Under the pieces are notes generated by a model. That model worked only from the letters and a program-made list of their open reading frames with translations, did no database searches and had not been told where the DNA came from. Below are positions 45,018-53,415 of a stretch of 64,000 nucleotides of DNA, in pieces. A program made the translations under genes and the position numbers. Origin of the DNA: Marinibacterium profundimaris (lineage in GTDB: Bacteria > Pseudomonadota > Alphaproteobacteria > Rhodobacterales > Rhodobacteraceae); contig NZ_AQQR01000006.1 of assembly GCF_002210095.1 (NCBI RefSeq), forward strand, positions 62,001 through 126,000, read 5' to 3'. The stretch's first letter is position 1, and the number at the start of each line of letters is the position of its first letter.

Positions 45018-45932
45018 TCAGCCTTGCAGCCGGACCCCTTCGCGTTGCAGCCTGTCGCGCAGCACGTCGATCTCGACCGTCAGGTCGGTGCGGTCGTCGC
45101 TGAGCATCTTGCGCGTGCGGGCTGCGAAATTCTGTTCGAGATCGTCAAGCAGGGCCATGTAATCCTTGCGCGCCTGGGCATCGCGGGTGCGCGCGTAGAG
45201 GTCGGCGAACTTCACCGAGGCATCGCGCGCCCCCATCAGGTAGACGCCCAGGAACTTGCGCGCCGCGGTCAGGTCGCGCGGGTCTTCCTCGACCGTGCGG
45301 ATCATCTCGCGCGCGGTGGCCTGGAACCGTTCGACGCGCGCCTCGACCGTACGGTCGCCGGCGCGTCTGACCGCCTCGGACATGGCTTTCAGGTAGGTCT
45401 CGGCCTCGTCGACGACACGGGCGACGCGCGCCTGCTGGAAATCGTCGATATCCTCGGTGCCCTTGTCCCGAAGCGGATCCAGCCCGAAGGCCGCCATGTG
45501 CAGCCCGGCAGCGATCACGCCATAAAGCGCGGATCCGGCGATATCGCCGTCGTTGCGGAAGGCGGCCAGCGCGACGCCGGCGCCGGTCAGAAGGCTGGCC
45601 AGGATCTTGCGGGGCAGCGCGGGCTTGCGCGCGACACGGCGGGCGTTGAACGCCACCTCGGCGCGCAAGCCTTCGCGGGTGAGAAAGGCGGCGCCAGCGA
45701 GGATCCCGGCCGAAATCAGCCCGGTGGCCAGCGTCAGCGCCCCGCCCGAGAGCGAGGTGAAGACCAGCACGACAGGCGGCACGAACAGCAGGTTGCAGCG
45801 CGCCCCGGCCGGATCGACCTGCGCGCCGTGATAGGCGCCGCGGGGAACGGGCGGAGTGCTGTCGGGATCGTCCGGATCACCCGGCGTGCCGGTGCCGTGC
45901 GGGCTGTACCTGCCGCCAAAGCGCTGCCCCAT
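45018..45932 (-). CDS. XpaC-like membrane protein
   Basis: A 304-residue protein of the XpaC family (named after a Bacillus 5-bromo-4-chloroindolyl phosphate hydrolysis locus). The N-terminal 40 residues are polar, Asp/Pro/Gly-rich and probably cytoplasmic. Then come two or three membrane-helix pairs (about 47-86, 109-125 and 133-152). The C-terminal 150 residues are helical and charged (DDFQQARVARVVDEAETYLKAM...). XpaC and TelA genes are often neighbours. It starts 3 nt after the stop of the small membrane peptide gene. Confidence 0.85.
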   Translation of the reverse strand: MGQRFGGRYSPHGTGTPGDPDDPDSTPPVPRGAYHGAQVDPAGARCNLLFVPPVVLVFTSLSGGALTLATGLISAGILAGAAFLTREGLRAEVAFNARRVARKPALPRKILASLLTGAGVALAAFRNDGDIAGSALYGVIAAGLHMAAFGLDPLRDKGTEDIDDFQQARVARVVDEAETYLKAMSEAVRRAGDRTVEARVERFQATAREMIRTVEEDPRDLTAARKFLGVYLMGARDASVKFADLYARTRDAQARKDYMALLDDLEQNFAARTRKMLSDDRTDLTVEIDVLRDRLQREGVRLQG

Positions 45933-45935
45933 GGG

Positions 45936-46025
45936 TCAAAGGCCTCCGAGCCAGCCGGAGGCGGTCCCGAACAGGACGATAACCAGCGCCACATAGGCAA
46001 TGTTGCGGAACGCGGATCGCGGCAT
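45936..46025 (-). CDS. 29-residue single-pass membrane peptide
   Basis: A 29-codon frame starts at ATG 46025 with GAGGAGG ending 7 nt upstream of it, an excellent ribosome site. It begins MPRSAFRN, then has a hydrophobic helix YVALVIVLFGTASG, and ends WLGGL. Basic residues lie before the helix, so the C-terminus should face out. It ends 3 nt before the XpaC ATG, so it is the first gene of the seven-gene TelA/SPFH operon. Such tiny membrane proteins are often missed by gene finders. Confidence 0.75.
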   Translation of the reverse strand: MPRSAFRNIAYVALVIVLFGTASGWLGGL

Positions 46026-46255
46026 TCTGCGCCTCCTCGGTAACACAGCTTTAAACTAGGCCATTGCAGCGGTTTAGGCTACAGCAACTTCCCCTTCAGA
46101 TATGGTGCCGCGGCGCCGGAACAAGCCATGATGTGGTGCTTTGGTCGGGCTTTTGCTGCGACGTCGAGGCAGGCGGCGACGCAGGGTCGCGGCCGGCGGG
46201 GCCGTTGCGCACCAACGGGTTCGCGGCATGGGGCCGCGCCCTGGCCCGGGCGGGA

Positions 46256-47284
46256 TCAGCGCCGGCGGTCGCTGCGGCCCCGGCCGGGCGGGCGGCGTCC
46301 GGGGGCCGGGCGCCCGCCCTCACCGCCGGGCGCGGCTCCGGGCTTTCGGGCGGGTTTGCCCCCCTGTGATGACCCCGTTCCGCCCGCGCTCCGGTCCGGT
46401 GACTTGCCGCCTTTCCGGTTGTCCTGTGACATATCCTTGGCGCTGTCGGCCTTGCCGCCGGGTTTGGCGCCCGGGCCGCCCCGGGGCCGGGGGGCCGGTT
46501 TGCCGCGCGGGCGCGAGGCGGCGGGCTTGGCGGTGCCGCTGTCGTCGCCGCCGCCGTCCAGGCCCAGCTGGTCGCGCAGCACCTTGCGGCGCACCTCTTC
46601 CACCTCGCCCGAGGCCAGCTTGCCCAGCTGGAACGGCCCGTAGGAGATCCGGATCAGCCGGTTCACGGCAAAGCCCAGATCCTCCATCGCGCGGCGGATC
46701 TCGCGGTTCTTGCCCTCGCGCAGGCCGACCGTGACCCAGGCGTTGGACCCCTGCTGCCGGTCGAGCGTGACCATCATCGGCTGGAATTTCTCCTCGCCGA
46801 TCTGGAGCCCCTTTCGGAGCGGTTCGAAATCCTCGGGCTTCGGATTGCCCCGCATCCGCACCCGGTAGCGGCGCAGCCATCCGGTCGAGGGCAGTTCAAG
46901 CCGCCGCTTCAGCTCTCCGTCGTTGGTCAGCAACAGCAGGCCTTCGGAATTGAGGTCGAGCCGGCCGACGGTCATGACCCGGGGCAGGCCCTCGGGCAGG
47001 GCGTCGAAGATGGTGCGGCGGTCCAACTCGTCCTTGGCCGTGGTCACCAGGCCCGTGGGCTTGTGGTAAAGCCAGAGCCGCGCCGGCTCGGGCGCGGCCA
47101 GTGGCTTGCCGTCGACGGTGATTCGGTCGGCCTCGGTGACGTTCAGCGCGGGGCTGTCGATCCGCTTGCCGTTGACCGCGACCCGGCCGGTCTCGATCAT
47201 GCGCTCGGCCTCGCGGCGCGAGGCGACGCCGGCCCGGGCCAGCACCTTGGCGATCCGGTCGCCGGGAGGGGGTGTTTCGCTCAT
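46256..47284 (-). CDS. rluB: 23S rRNA pseudouridine synthase B
   Basis: A 342-residue enzyme of the RsuA/RluB family that converts a uridine in helix 80 of 23S rRNA (position 2605 in E. coli) to pseudouridine. An N-terminal S4 RNA-binding domain (about 7-65, KVLARAGVASRREAERMI) is followed by the synthase core with the catalytic Asp in GRLDLNSEGLLLLTNDG. The last 90 residues are a basic, disordered tail rich in Gly, Arg and Pro, as in many alphaproteobacterial RluB proteins. Transcribed divergently from tadA (62 nt between start codons). Confidence 0.9.
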   Translation of the reverse strand: MSETPPPGDRIAKVLARAGVASRREAERMIETGRVAVNGKRIDSPALNVTEADRITVDGKPLAAPEPARLWLYHKPTGLVTTAKDELDRRTIFDALPEGLPRVMTVGRLDLNSEGLLLLTNDGELKRRLELPSTGWLRRYRVRMRGNPKPEDFEPLRKGLQIGEEKFQPMMVTLDRQQGSNAWVTVGLREGKNREIRRAMEDLGFAVNRLIRISYGPFQLGKLASGEVEEVRRKVLRDQLGLDGGGDDSGTAKPAASRPRGKPAPRPRGGPGAKPGGKADSAKDMSQDNRKGGKSPDRSAGGTGSSQGGKPARKPGAAPGGEGGRPAPGRRPPGRGRSDRRR

Positions 47285-47346
47285 GTCCCGCTCATAGAGG
47301 AAGCGGGGCGCTTGCGAAATAGGGCGTGAGCGGTCAGGGAAGGGAA

Positions 47347-47802
47347 ATGGTGTTCACCTCGCATATGTCCCTGGCCCTGGCCGAGGCCCGCGCCGCCGCC
47401 GCGCGGGGCGAGGTGCCGGTGGGCGCGGTGCTGCTGGATGCGACGGGCGCGGTGCTGGCCAGTGCCGGCAACCGCACGCGCGAGCTGCACGATCCGACGG
47501 CCCATGCGGAACTTCTGGTGATCCGAGATGCCTGCGCGGCGCTGGGGACGGAGCGGCTGACGGGCTGCGCGCTGTATGTGACGCTGGAACCCTGCGCCAT
47601 GTGCGCCGCCGCCATCGCCGCGGCGCGGATCGCGCGGCTGTATTACGGGGCGGCGGACCCCAAGTCGGGTGGCGTGGCCCATGGCGCGCGGGTCTTCGCC
47701 CATCCGCAGGCGCATCACGTGCCCGAGATCTACGACGGGATCGACGCCGCCCGCGCCGGGGCACTGCTGACGTCGTTTTTTCGCGACAGGCGCGAGGCTT
47801 GA
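47347..47802 (+). CDS. tadA: tRNA-specific adenosine deaminase
   Basis: A 151-residue deaminase that converts adenosine-34 to inosine in tRNA-Arg(ACG). The zinc site is complete: His53 and Glu55 (HAE) and Pro82-Cys83-Ala-Met-Cys86 (PCAMC). I start at the ATG at 47347 with GGGAAGGGAA immediately upstream; a GTG at 47326 is possible but lacks a site. It is essential in most bacteria. It is followed by clpS on the same strand 77 nt downstream. Confidence 0.94.
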   Translation: MVFTSHMSLALAEARAAAARGEVPVGAVLLDATGAVLASAGNRTRELHDPTAHAELLVIRDACAALGTERLTGCALYVTLEPCAMCAAAIAAARIARLYYGAADPKSGGVAHGARVFAHPQAHHVPEIYDGIDAARAGALLTSFFRDRREA

Positions 47803-47879
47803 GCCTGACGCGCGGGTCGATCCGTGCTAGGATCGGATCACGTCACCAGAGCCGACGCAACGCCGAGGGGCACGCAGGG

Positions 47880-48185
47880 ATGGCCGATACGGAAATCGTC
47901 CGGAAACCGAAGGCGAAGCCGCGGGTCGAGCGGCCGAAGCTTTACAAGGTGATCCTGCTCAACGACGATTTCACCCCGCGCGATTTCGTCGTGACGGTGC
48001 TGTGCTCGGTCTTTCGCATGACCGAGGACGAGGCCAGCCTTGTCATGCTGGCCGCCCACCGCCAGGGCGCCTGCGTGGTCGCCGTCTACACCAGGGAAGT
48101 GGCCGAGATGAAGGCCGAGGAGGCGACCGACGCCGGCCGCTCCTGGGGCTATCCGCTGGCGTTCACCATCGAGCGCGAGGATTGA
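47880..48185 (+). CDS. clpS: ATP-dependent Clp protease adaptor
   Basis: A 101-residue adaptor that binds N-degron substrates and delivers them to ClpA-ClpP. It shows KLYKVILLNDDFTPRDFVV (residues about 21-39), whose NDD/T segment forms the binding pocket, and AHRQGACVVAVYTREVAEMKA. The N-terminal tail of about 20 residues is flexible. The ATG is at 47880. clpA is not in the window; many Rhodobacterales encode two ClpS proteins, and which one this is cannot be told here. Confidence 0.93.
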   Translation: MADTEIVRKPKAKPRVERPKLYKVILLNDDFTPRDFVVTVLCSVFRMTEDEASLVMLAAHRQGACVVAVYTREVAEMKAEEATDAGRSWGYPLAFTIERED

Positions 48186-48215
48186 GAGCGCCCGCGGGCA
48201 GGCATGCGTCCGGCC

Positions 48216-48365
48216 GAGTATTTGGACAAAGGTGAAGACAGGGGGGCGGCGCGCCGGTCGGATGGCGCGGCATGTTTGCCACCCTGCGGATCCGACATCT
48301 GCAAACAGGGCCGACAGGGGGCGGGCTCGTGCTGTCCCCCTGTCTTCACCTTTGTAAAAATACTC
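48216..48365. repeat. 30-bp inverted repeat between convergent genes
   Basis: Left arm 48216-48245 (GAGTATTT, CAAAGGTGAAGACAGGGGG) and right arm 48336-48365 match in 28 of 30 positions as an inverted pair, with 90 nt between. Each arm resembles the right half of the GGTATTT repeat family (R1-R3). The pair sits between the ends of clpS and the UPF0173 gene and could form a very long stem-loop that stops transcription from both sides. Confidence 0.8.
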
Positions 48366-48452
48366 ATCGCAACGCCAGCCACGGACGGCCCGGCCGGGGT
48401 GAGGGCGCACACCCGGCCGGGCTAGGCTGCCGACAGGACCCTGCGGCGGGGA

Positions 48453-49145
48453 TCAGATCTCGATCGCGGTCATGACCTGCGGTTCGATCACCTGCACGTC
48501 CGGAAGGGCGTCGACCAGGGCTTGCGCCGATTGCTCGAGCAGCGGGAAGGTCTTGTAATGGGCCGGGATCAGGGTCTTGAAGTTGAAGTATTTCTTCGCC
48601 GCGTAGGCCGCCTTGTCCATGTCCATGGTGAAATGGCCGCCGGCCGACAGGATGCCGATGTCGGGTTTGTAGTAGTCACCGAACCATTCCATGTCCGCCA
48701 TCACGTCGGTGTCGCCGCTGCAATAGATCGTGTGGCCCTCGGCCGCGATCATGTAGCCGACCTCGGAGCCGGCCGCTTTCAGCCCGTCGGGCGTGGTGAA
48801 GGTCGAGGAATGCTGCGCCACGACCATCGACACCTTGACGCCGCCCAGGTCGACCGTGCCGCCCTTGTTGAAGCCGACCGTCTCGATCCCTTCGGTTTCG
48901 CCCCACAGGCCCATCAGGTCGAACTGGCCCGCCACCGGCGCGCCCAGCTTCTTCGACAGCGACACCGCGTCGGCGGCGTGGTCGAAATGGGCATGGGTCA
49001 GCAGGATATGGGTGGCGCCTTCGACGGCGGCCTCGTGCTGGTCCTCGGGCAGGACCGGGTTGCCGGTCAGCCAGGGATCGAGCAGCAGGACCTGCCCGCC
49101 GATTTCAAAGCGGAAACTGCCGTGCCCCAACCAGATGATTTTCAT
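48453..49145 (-). CDS. UPF0173 metal-dependent hydrolase
   Basis: A 230-residue metallo-beta-lactamase-fold protein of the UPF0173 family. The metal motif is THAHFDHAAD (His51, His53, Asp55, His56), with later ligands in VAQHSSTF, CSGDTDVM and PAHYKTFP. It lacks an RNA-processing beta-CASP domain, so it is probably a small-molecule hydrolase of unknown substrate. The ATG at 49145 has GGAGG upstream. It is transcribed alone and convergent with clpS. Confidence 0.9.
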   Translation of the reverse strand: MKIIWLGHGSFRFEIGGQVLLLDPWLTGNPVLPEDQHEAAVEGATHILLTHAHFDHAADAVSLSKKLGAPVAGQFDLMGLWGETEGIETVGFNKGGTVDLGGVKVSMVVAQHSSTFTTPDGLKAAGSEVGYMIAAEGHTIYCSGDTDVMADMEWFGDYYKPDIGILSAGGHFTMDMDKAAYAAKKYFNFKTLIPAHYKTFPLLEQSAQALVDALPDVQVIEPQVMTAIEI

Positions 49146-49248
49146 GCGAACCTCCATTCGTATCGGGGTCGAGCGTAGCACGGGGAGCGCACAAGTCCAT
49201 GAGGCAGCGGGAGAAAGGGCGCCGCCGGGCGCAGGGCCGGACAGGGCG

Positions 49249-49319
49249 GAGGGGGGCGCTGCCCCCGTCCTCCTGCGGAGGACTCCCCCGGAGGTATTTG
49301 GGCCAAGAAGAAGCAGGGG
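49249..49319 (+). repeat. GGTATTT repeat family, copy R3
   Basis: Same orientation as R1, and nearly identical to the reverse of R2: GGGGGGCGCTGCCCCC, a GC-rich hairpin, CTCCCCCGGAGGTATTTGGG, CCAAGAAGAAGCAGGGG. It lies in the 322-nt divergent gap (49146-49467) between the UPF0173 gene and gatC. The rest of that gap shows no gene or clear signal. Confidence 0.8.
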
Positions 49320-49467
49320 CGCGGCGGATGGCCCGCGGGCGCGCGGGCGGAAGAATGGACGGAGAGTGGACGCAGAGCGGACGCGGGACGGGTTTCGCCC
49401 GGGGCTGCCCTTGCAGGGACAGGCGCGGGGCGGTACATGCGCGGGAACGCCAGATGAGGGGTTTCCC

Positions 49468-49755
49468 ATGTCGATCGACCAGAACACCGCGGCCCGCGTG
49501 GCCAAGCTGGCCCGGATCCGGGTCGAGGAGGATCGCCTGCCGGCGCTGGCCTCCGAATTCAACACGATCCTGGGCTTCATCGAGCAGCTCGGCGAAGTCG
49601 ATGTCGAGGGGGTCGAGCCCATGGTCTCGGTCACGCCCATGCGCCTGAAGCGGCGCGAGGACGTGGTCACCGACGGCAATCAGCAGGACAAGGTCCTGTC
49701 CAACGCCCCCGATGCCCGCGAGGGTTTCTTTGCCGTGCCGAAGGTGGTCGAATGA
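49468..49755 (+). CDS. gatC: Asp-tRNA(Asn)/Glu-tRNA(Gln) amidotransferase subunit C
   Basis: A 95-residue GatC, the small subunit that stabilises GatA in the GatCAB amidotransferase. It has the typical [35 protein letters not shown] start and the [18 protein letters not shown] motif. The ATG at 49468 gives the family N-terminus. It overlaps gatA by 4 nt (ATGA). gatB is not in the window. Confidence 0.95.
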   Translation: MSIDQNTAARVAKLARIRVEEDRLPALASEFNTILGFIEQLGEVDVEGVEPMVSVTPMRLKRREDVVTDGNQQDKVLSNAPDAREGFFAVPKVVE

Positions 49756-51239
49756 GCGATCTGAACAAACTGGGCCTGGCCGCGGCCCGCGACATGCTGC
49801 GCGCGAAAGAGGTCACCTCGGTCGAGCTGACCGAGGCCTGCCTCACTGCGATCGAAGGCGCGGATGCGCTGAACGCCTTTGTCCACAAGACGCCCGATAT
49901 CGCGCTGGAGCGCGCGAAGGCCGCCGATGCGCGGCTGGCCGAGGGCGAGGCGCCGTCGATGTGCGGGCTGCCGGTGGGGATCAAGGATCTGTTCTGCACC
50001 AAGGGCGTCGCCTCGCAGGCGGCGTCGAAGATCCTGGAAGGGTTCCTGCCGGAATACGAATCCACCGTCAGCCAGAACCTCGCGGATGCGGGCGCGGTCA
50101 TGCTGGGCAAGCTCAACATGGACGAGTTCGCCATGGGCTCGTCGAACGAGACGTCCGTTTACGGCAACGCGATCAACCCGTGGCGCCGCGGCAATGAAGA
50201 CACCGCGCTGACGCCGGGCGGCTCTTCCGGCGGCTCTGCCTCGGCCGTGGCGGCGGACCTGTGCCTGGCCGCGACCGGGACCGATACCGGCGGGTCGATC
50301 CGCCAGCCTGCCGCCTTTACCGGCACGGTGGGGATCAAGCCGACCTACGGGCGCTGCTCGCGCTGGGGGATCGTGGCCTTCGCCTCGTCGCTGGACCAGG
50401 CCGGGCCGATGACCAAGTCGGTGCGCGACGCGGCGATCATGCTGGAAGCCATGTGCGGCCATGATCCGAAGGACAGCACCAGCGCCGACCTGGCGGTGCC
50501 GGATTTCGAGGCCATGCTGACCGGCGACATCAAGGGCAAGACCATCGGGATTCCCAAGGAATACCGGCTGGACGGCATGCCCGACGAGATCGAGCAGCTG
50601 TGGAGCGACGGCACCGCGATGCTGCGGGATGCCGGCGCGAAGATCGTCGACATTTCGCTGCCGCATACGAAATACGCCCTGCCGACCTATTACGTGATCG
50701 CCCCGGCGGAGGCGTCGTCGAACCTCGCCCGCTATGACGGGGTGCGTTACGGGTATCGCGCCAAGCTGGAGCAGGGCGACGGCATCACCGAGATGTACGA
50801 AAAGACCCGCGCCGAGGGCTTTGGCCACGAGGTGCAGCGTCGGGTGATGATCGGGACCTATGTCCTGTCGGCCGGTTTCTACGACGCCTATTACAACAAG
50901 GCCCGCAAGGTGCGCACGCTGATCAAGCGCGACTTCGAGGAGGCCTTTGCCGCCGGGGTCGACGCGATTCTGACGCCGGCCACGCCGTCGGCGGCCTTCG
51001 GTCTCGGAGAAGTGACGGATGATGATCCGGTGCAGATGTATCTCAACGACGTCTTCACGGTTACGGTGAACCTGGCCGGTTTGCCGGGCATCGCCGTGCC
51101 CACGGGTGTCGACCGCAAGGGGCTGCCGCTGGGGCTGCAGCTGATCGGGCGGCCCTGGGAAGAGGGCGATCTGCTCAACACCGCCTATGCGCTGGAGCAG
51201 GCGGCGGGCTTTGTGGCTAAGCCGGAGAAATGGTGGTAG
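49752..51239 (+). CDS. gatA: Asp-tRNA(Asn)/Glu-tRNA(Gln) amidotransferase subunit A
   Basis: A 495-residue amidase-signature enzyme that releases ammonia from glutamine so that misacylated Glu-tRNA(Gln) or Asp-tRNA(Asn) can be amidated. The Ser-cisSer-Lys triad is visible: Lys78 (GIKDLF), Ser158 (PGGSSGGSA) and Ser182 (DTGGSIRQP). Translationally coupled to gatC. Length and motifs are normal. Confidence 0.96.
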   Translation: MSDLNKLGLAAARDMLRAKEVTSVELTEACLTAIEGADALNAFVHKTPDIALERAKAADARLAEGEAPSMCGLPVGIKDLFCTKGVASQAASKILEGFLPEYESTVSQNLADAGAVMLGKLNMDEFAMGSSNETSVYGNAINPWRRGNEDTALTPGGSSGGSASAVAADLCLAATGTDTGGSIRQPAAFTGTVGIKPTYGRCSRWGIVAFASSLDQAGPMTKSVRDAAIMLEAMCGHDPKDSTSADLAVPDFEAMLTGDIKGKTIGIPKEYRLDGMPDEIEQLWSDGTAMLRDAGAKIVDISLPHTKYALPTYYVIAPAEASSNLARYDGVRYGYRAKLEQGDGITEMYEKTRAEGFGHEVQRRVMIGTYVLSAGFYDAYYNKARKVRTLIKRDFEEAFAAGVDAILTPATPSAAFGLGEVTDDDPVQMYLNDVFTVTVNLAGLPGIAVPTGVDRKGLPLGLQLIGRPWEEGDLLNTAYALEQAAGFVAKPEKWW

Positions 51240-51282
51240 AACCGCAAACCGTCAGGTTTCGCGATTTGGGGGTAGGCCCGAT

Positions 51283-52137
51283 ATGACAGCTGACAGGTGC
51301 TTTGCAGTTCGGTTCGCGGTGAAGTCCGGCATCGGGCTTTTGGCGGGGGTGGCTCTTGTGGCCTGCACGCCCGAGATCCCCGACAGCGGGACGGGGTACA
51401 ATCCCGCGCCGCCGGCTTCGGCCATCGCGCAGCCGACGCCCCTGGCCTCGGCGGTGCCGCCGCCGGATGCGATTTCGTCGGAGGAACTGCCGCCGCAGCA
51501 GGGGGTGCCGGGCGCGGCCACGGGCACGCCTGCCGGTGCGGCCACGCCTTCGGAGCCGTCCTTCTTCGGGGCCGATTCCGCGAATGTTGCAACCGGCACC
51601 GGGGCGACGGTGACAGGCGCGTCATCCTCCAACGTGGGGACGGGCGGCGACATCGCCGCCGCTACCGCCGCGGCGCTGGCCAATTCCGGCGTGCCGCCGG
51701 TCCAGGCGAGCCCGAGCAATCCGCCGCCGGTAGATCTGAACAACCCGGGCATCTCGGACGAGAACGATTTCCAGGCCGTGGCCAGCCGCGAATCCATTGC
51801 CAGCGATGCCGAGCGCCTGGCCCAGCAGCGCGCGCAATACGAGGTGGTGACGCCCACCGCAGTGCCGCAGCGGCCGACGGGCACCGACCCGAACATCGTG
51901 CAATACGCCCTGTCGGCGCAGAACCCCAAGGGCACGCGGGTCTATACCCGGACCGGCATCAACCTGGCGGCCAAGGCACAGCGCAACTGCGCGGAATACG
52001 CCTCTCCGGACCAGGCGCAGACCGATTTCCTGGCGCGCGGCGGACCGGAGCGTGACCGCCTGGGGCTGGACCCGGACGGGGACGGCTATGCCTGTGCCTG
52101 GGACCCGGCCCCGTTCCGGGCCGCGGTGAACAACTGA
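51283..52137 (+). CDS. Excalibur-domain lipoprotein
   Basis: A 284-residue protein with a lipoprotein signal (GVALVAC, acylated Cys28), a long Ala/Pro/Thr/Ser-rich linker (about 30-200) and a C-terminal Excalibur-type calcium-binding domain (about 240-278): NCAEYASPDQAQTDFLARGG then DRLGLDPDGDGYACAWDP. The DPDGDGYAC motif is the family hallmark. It should be anchored in a membrane and reach into the periplasm. It lies 43 nt after gatA and overlaps the amidase gene, suggesting a cell-wall function. A ribosome site is weak (GGGGGTAGG). Confidence 0.85.
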   Translation: MTADRCFAVRFAVKSGIGLLAGVALVACTPEIPDSGTGYNPAPPASAIAQPTPLASAVPPPDAISSEELPPQQGVPGAATGTPAGAATPSEPSFFGADSANVATGTGATVTGASSSNVGTGGDIAAATAAALANSGVPPVQASPSNPPPVDLNNPGISDENDFQAVASRESIASDAERLAQQRAQYEVVTPTAVPQRPTGTDPNIVQYALSAQNPKGTRVYTRTGINLAAKAQRNCAEYASPDQAQTDFLARGGPERDRLGLDPDGDGYACAWDPAPFRAAVNN

Positions 52138-52814
52138 GGCCGATCCCGCACCCCTCGCCGAACCACGGGGAGCGGCGGGGCGGGGCCCTGCCAGAGCTGA
52201 TCGTGGTGCATTACACGGCCATGCAGAGCGCGGGCGCCGCGCTGGAGCGGCTGTGCGATCCCGACTTCGAGGTCTCGGCCCATTACCTGGTCGGCCGGGA
52301 CGGCCAGCTGTGGCAGCTGGTGGACGAGGCGCGCCGGGCCTGGCACGCGGGCACCGGCAGCTGGCAGGGGCGGACGGATGTCAATTCGCGCTCCATCGGG
52401 ATCGAGCTGGACAATACCGGGCGGCATCCCTTTCCCGAGCCGCAGATGCGGGTGCTGGAGGCGCTGGTCTCGGAGATCCGGGCGCGCTGGGGCATCCCGG
52501 CGGAGGGGGTGATCGGGCATTCCGACATGGCGCCGGGCCGCAAGGTGGACCCGGGTCCGCGCTTTGACTGGACGCGGCTGGAGCGGCAGGGGCTGGCCCG
52601 TCCGCCCCGGGCGGTCTTGCCCGGCGGCGCGGCGGAGCCGGGGGCGTTCCGGGCGCTGGCGGCGGGCGCGGGCTATCCGGCGACGGCGGGGGATGAGGCG
52701 TTGCTCGAGGCTGTCCGGCTGCGGCTGCGGCCCTGGGCGACGGGGCCCCTGGAGGCGGCCGACGTGGCGGCACTGTGTGGAGATCTGGGCGGCGATCGGG
52801 GCGGGGTGGCCTGA
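52134..52814 (+). CDS. N-acetylmuramoyl-L-alanine amidase, AmpD type, probable CTG start
   Basis: A 226-residue zinc amidase of the AmpD/amidase_2 family that cleaves the bond between muramic acid and the peptide. Motifs: LIVVHYTAM (zinc His), AHYLVGRDGQLWQLV, SIGIELDNTG, and GHSDMAPGRKVDPG (zinc His and Asp region). The C-terminal part (about 150-226) looks like a degenerate peptidoglycan-binding domain. The family N-terminus RPIPHPSPNHGERRGG is encoded directly upstream, but no ATG, GTG or TTG occurs in frame between a stop at 52053 and codon GTG 52203, which is too late because it would remove this stretch and split the first strand. The best candidate is CTG at 52134, overlapping the upstream TGA (CTGA). 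Confidence 0.85.
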   Translation: MRPIPHPSPNHGERRGGALPELIVVHYTAMQSAGAALERLCDPDFEVSAHYLVGRDGQLWQLVDEARRAWHAGTGSWQGRTDVNSRSIGIELDNTGRHPFPEPQMRVLEALVSEIRARWGIPAEGVIGHSDMAPGRKVDPGPRFDWTRLERQGLARPPRAVLPGGAAEPGAFRALAAGAGYPATAGDEALLEAVRLRLRPWATGPLEAADVAALCGDLGGDRGGVA

Positions 52815-52948
52815 GGGACGGGAGGCTATGCCGTCTGTTCCGGTTCCTGCGCTGGCCTTTGCCCGTGACCGGTGGCGACCGCTGCGCGCGGGCCCCTGTC
52901 TTCGTCACCATTGACCCGATCCCGGCGAGGGTGCATATCCCGCCCTCG

Positions 52949-53342
52949 CGCGGAGGGCCGGATGGCCGCTTCGGCGGGGTGACCCGCCGGGGAGGAAAGT
53001 CCGGACTCCCTGAAGCAACGGTGCCGGGTAACGCCCGGGCGGGGCAACCCGACGGAAAGCGCCACAGAAAACAGACCGCCTCCGGCCTGGCCGGGGGTAA
53101 GGGTGAAACGGTGGAGTAAGAGACCACCGCGTCCCTGGCAACAGGGGCGGCACGGCAAGCCCCACCGGGAGCAATGCCGAATAGGACCCCCGCGCGGAAC
53201 CGGTCTTCGGGCCACCGCTAGGCTCGCTTCAGCCGAGAGGGGTCGGGTTGGCAGCTCAAGGGCCGTGGCAACACGTCCCGTAGAGGAATGGTCATCGACG
53301 GGGGCAACCCCTGAACAGAATCCGGCTTACAGGCCCTCCGCG
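52949..53342 (+). ncRNA. rnpB: RNase P RNA, bacterial type A
   Basis: The RNA subunit of RNase P, which trims the 5' ends of tRNAs. Conserved regions are plain: GAGGAAAGTCCGGACTCC (near 52991), ACAGAAAACAGACCGCC (near 53065), GAGTAAGAGACCACCGCG, AGAGGAATGGTCATCGAC and GAACAGAATCCGGCTTACAG near the 3' end. The P1 helix pairs CGCGGAGGGCC (52949-52959) with GGCCCTCCGCG (53332-53342), which sets both ends. About 394 nt, normal for alphaproteobacteria. Confidence 0.97.
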
Positions 53343-53396
53343 CGTATGACACCTGCCCTGCGGGGCGGTGAACCCGGGCCCATGTGAAGGCGCAAC

Positions 53397-53415
53397 GGTG
53401 GGGTGTAACCCCACC
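53397..53415. repeat. GGTGGGGT/ACCCCACC hairpin repeat
   Basis: Perfect 8-bp stem with a GTA loop, followed by CTACG. Short hairpins of this form are dispersed in Rhodobacterales genomes, as I recall. It lies 55 nt after the RNase P RNA and may end that transcript. The remaining 353-nt gap (53343-53695) up to rpmG has no gene I can support. Confidence 0.6.
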
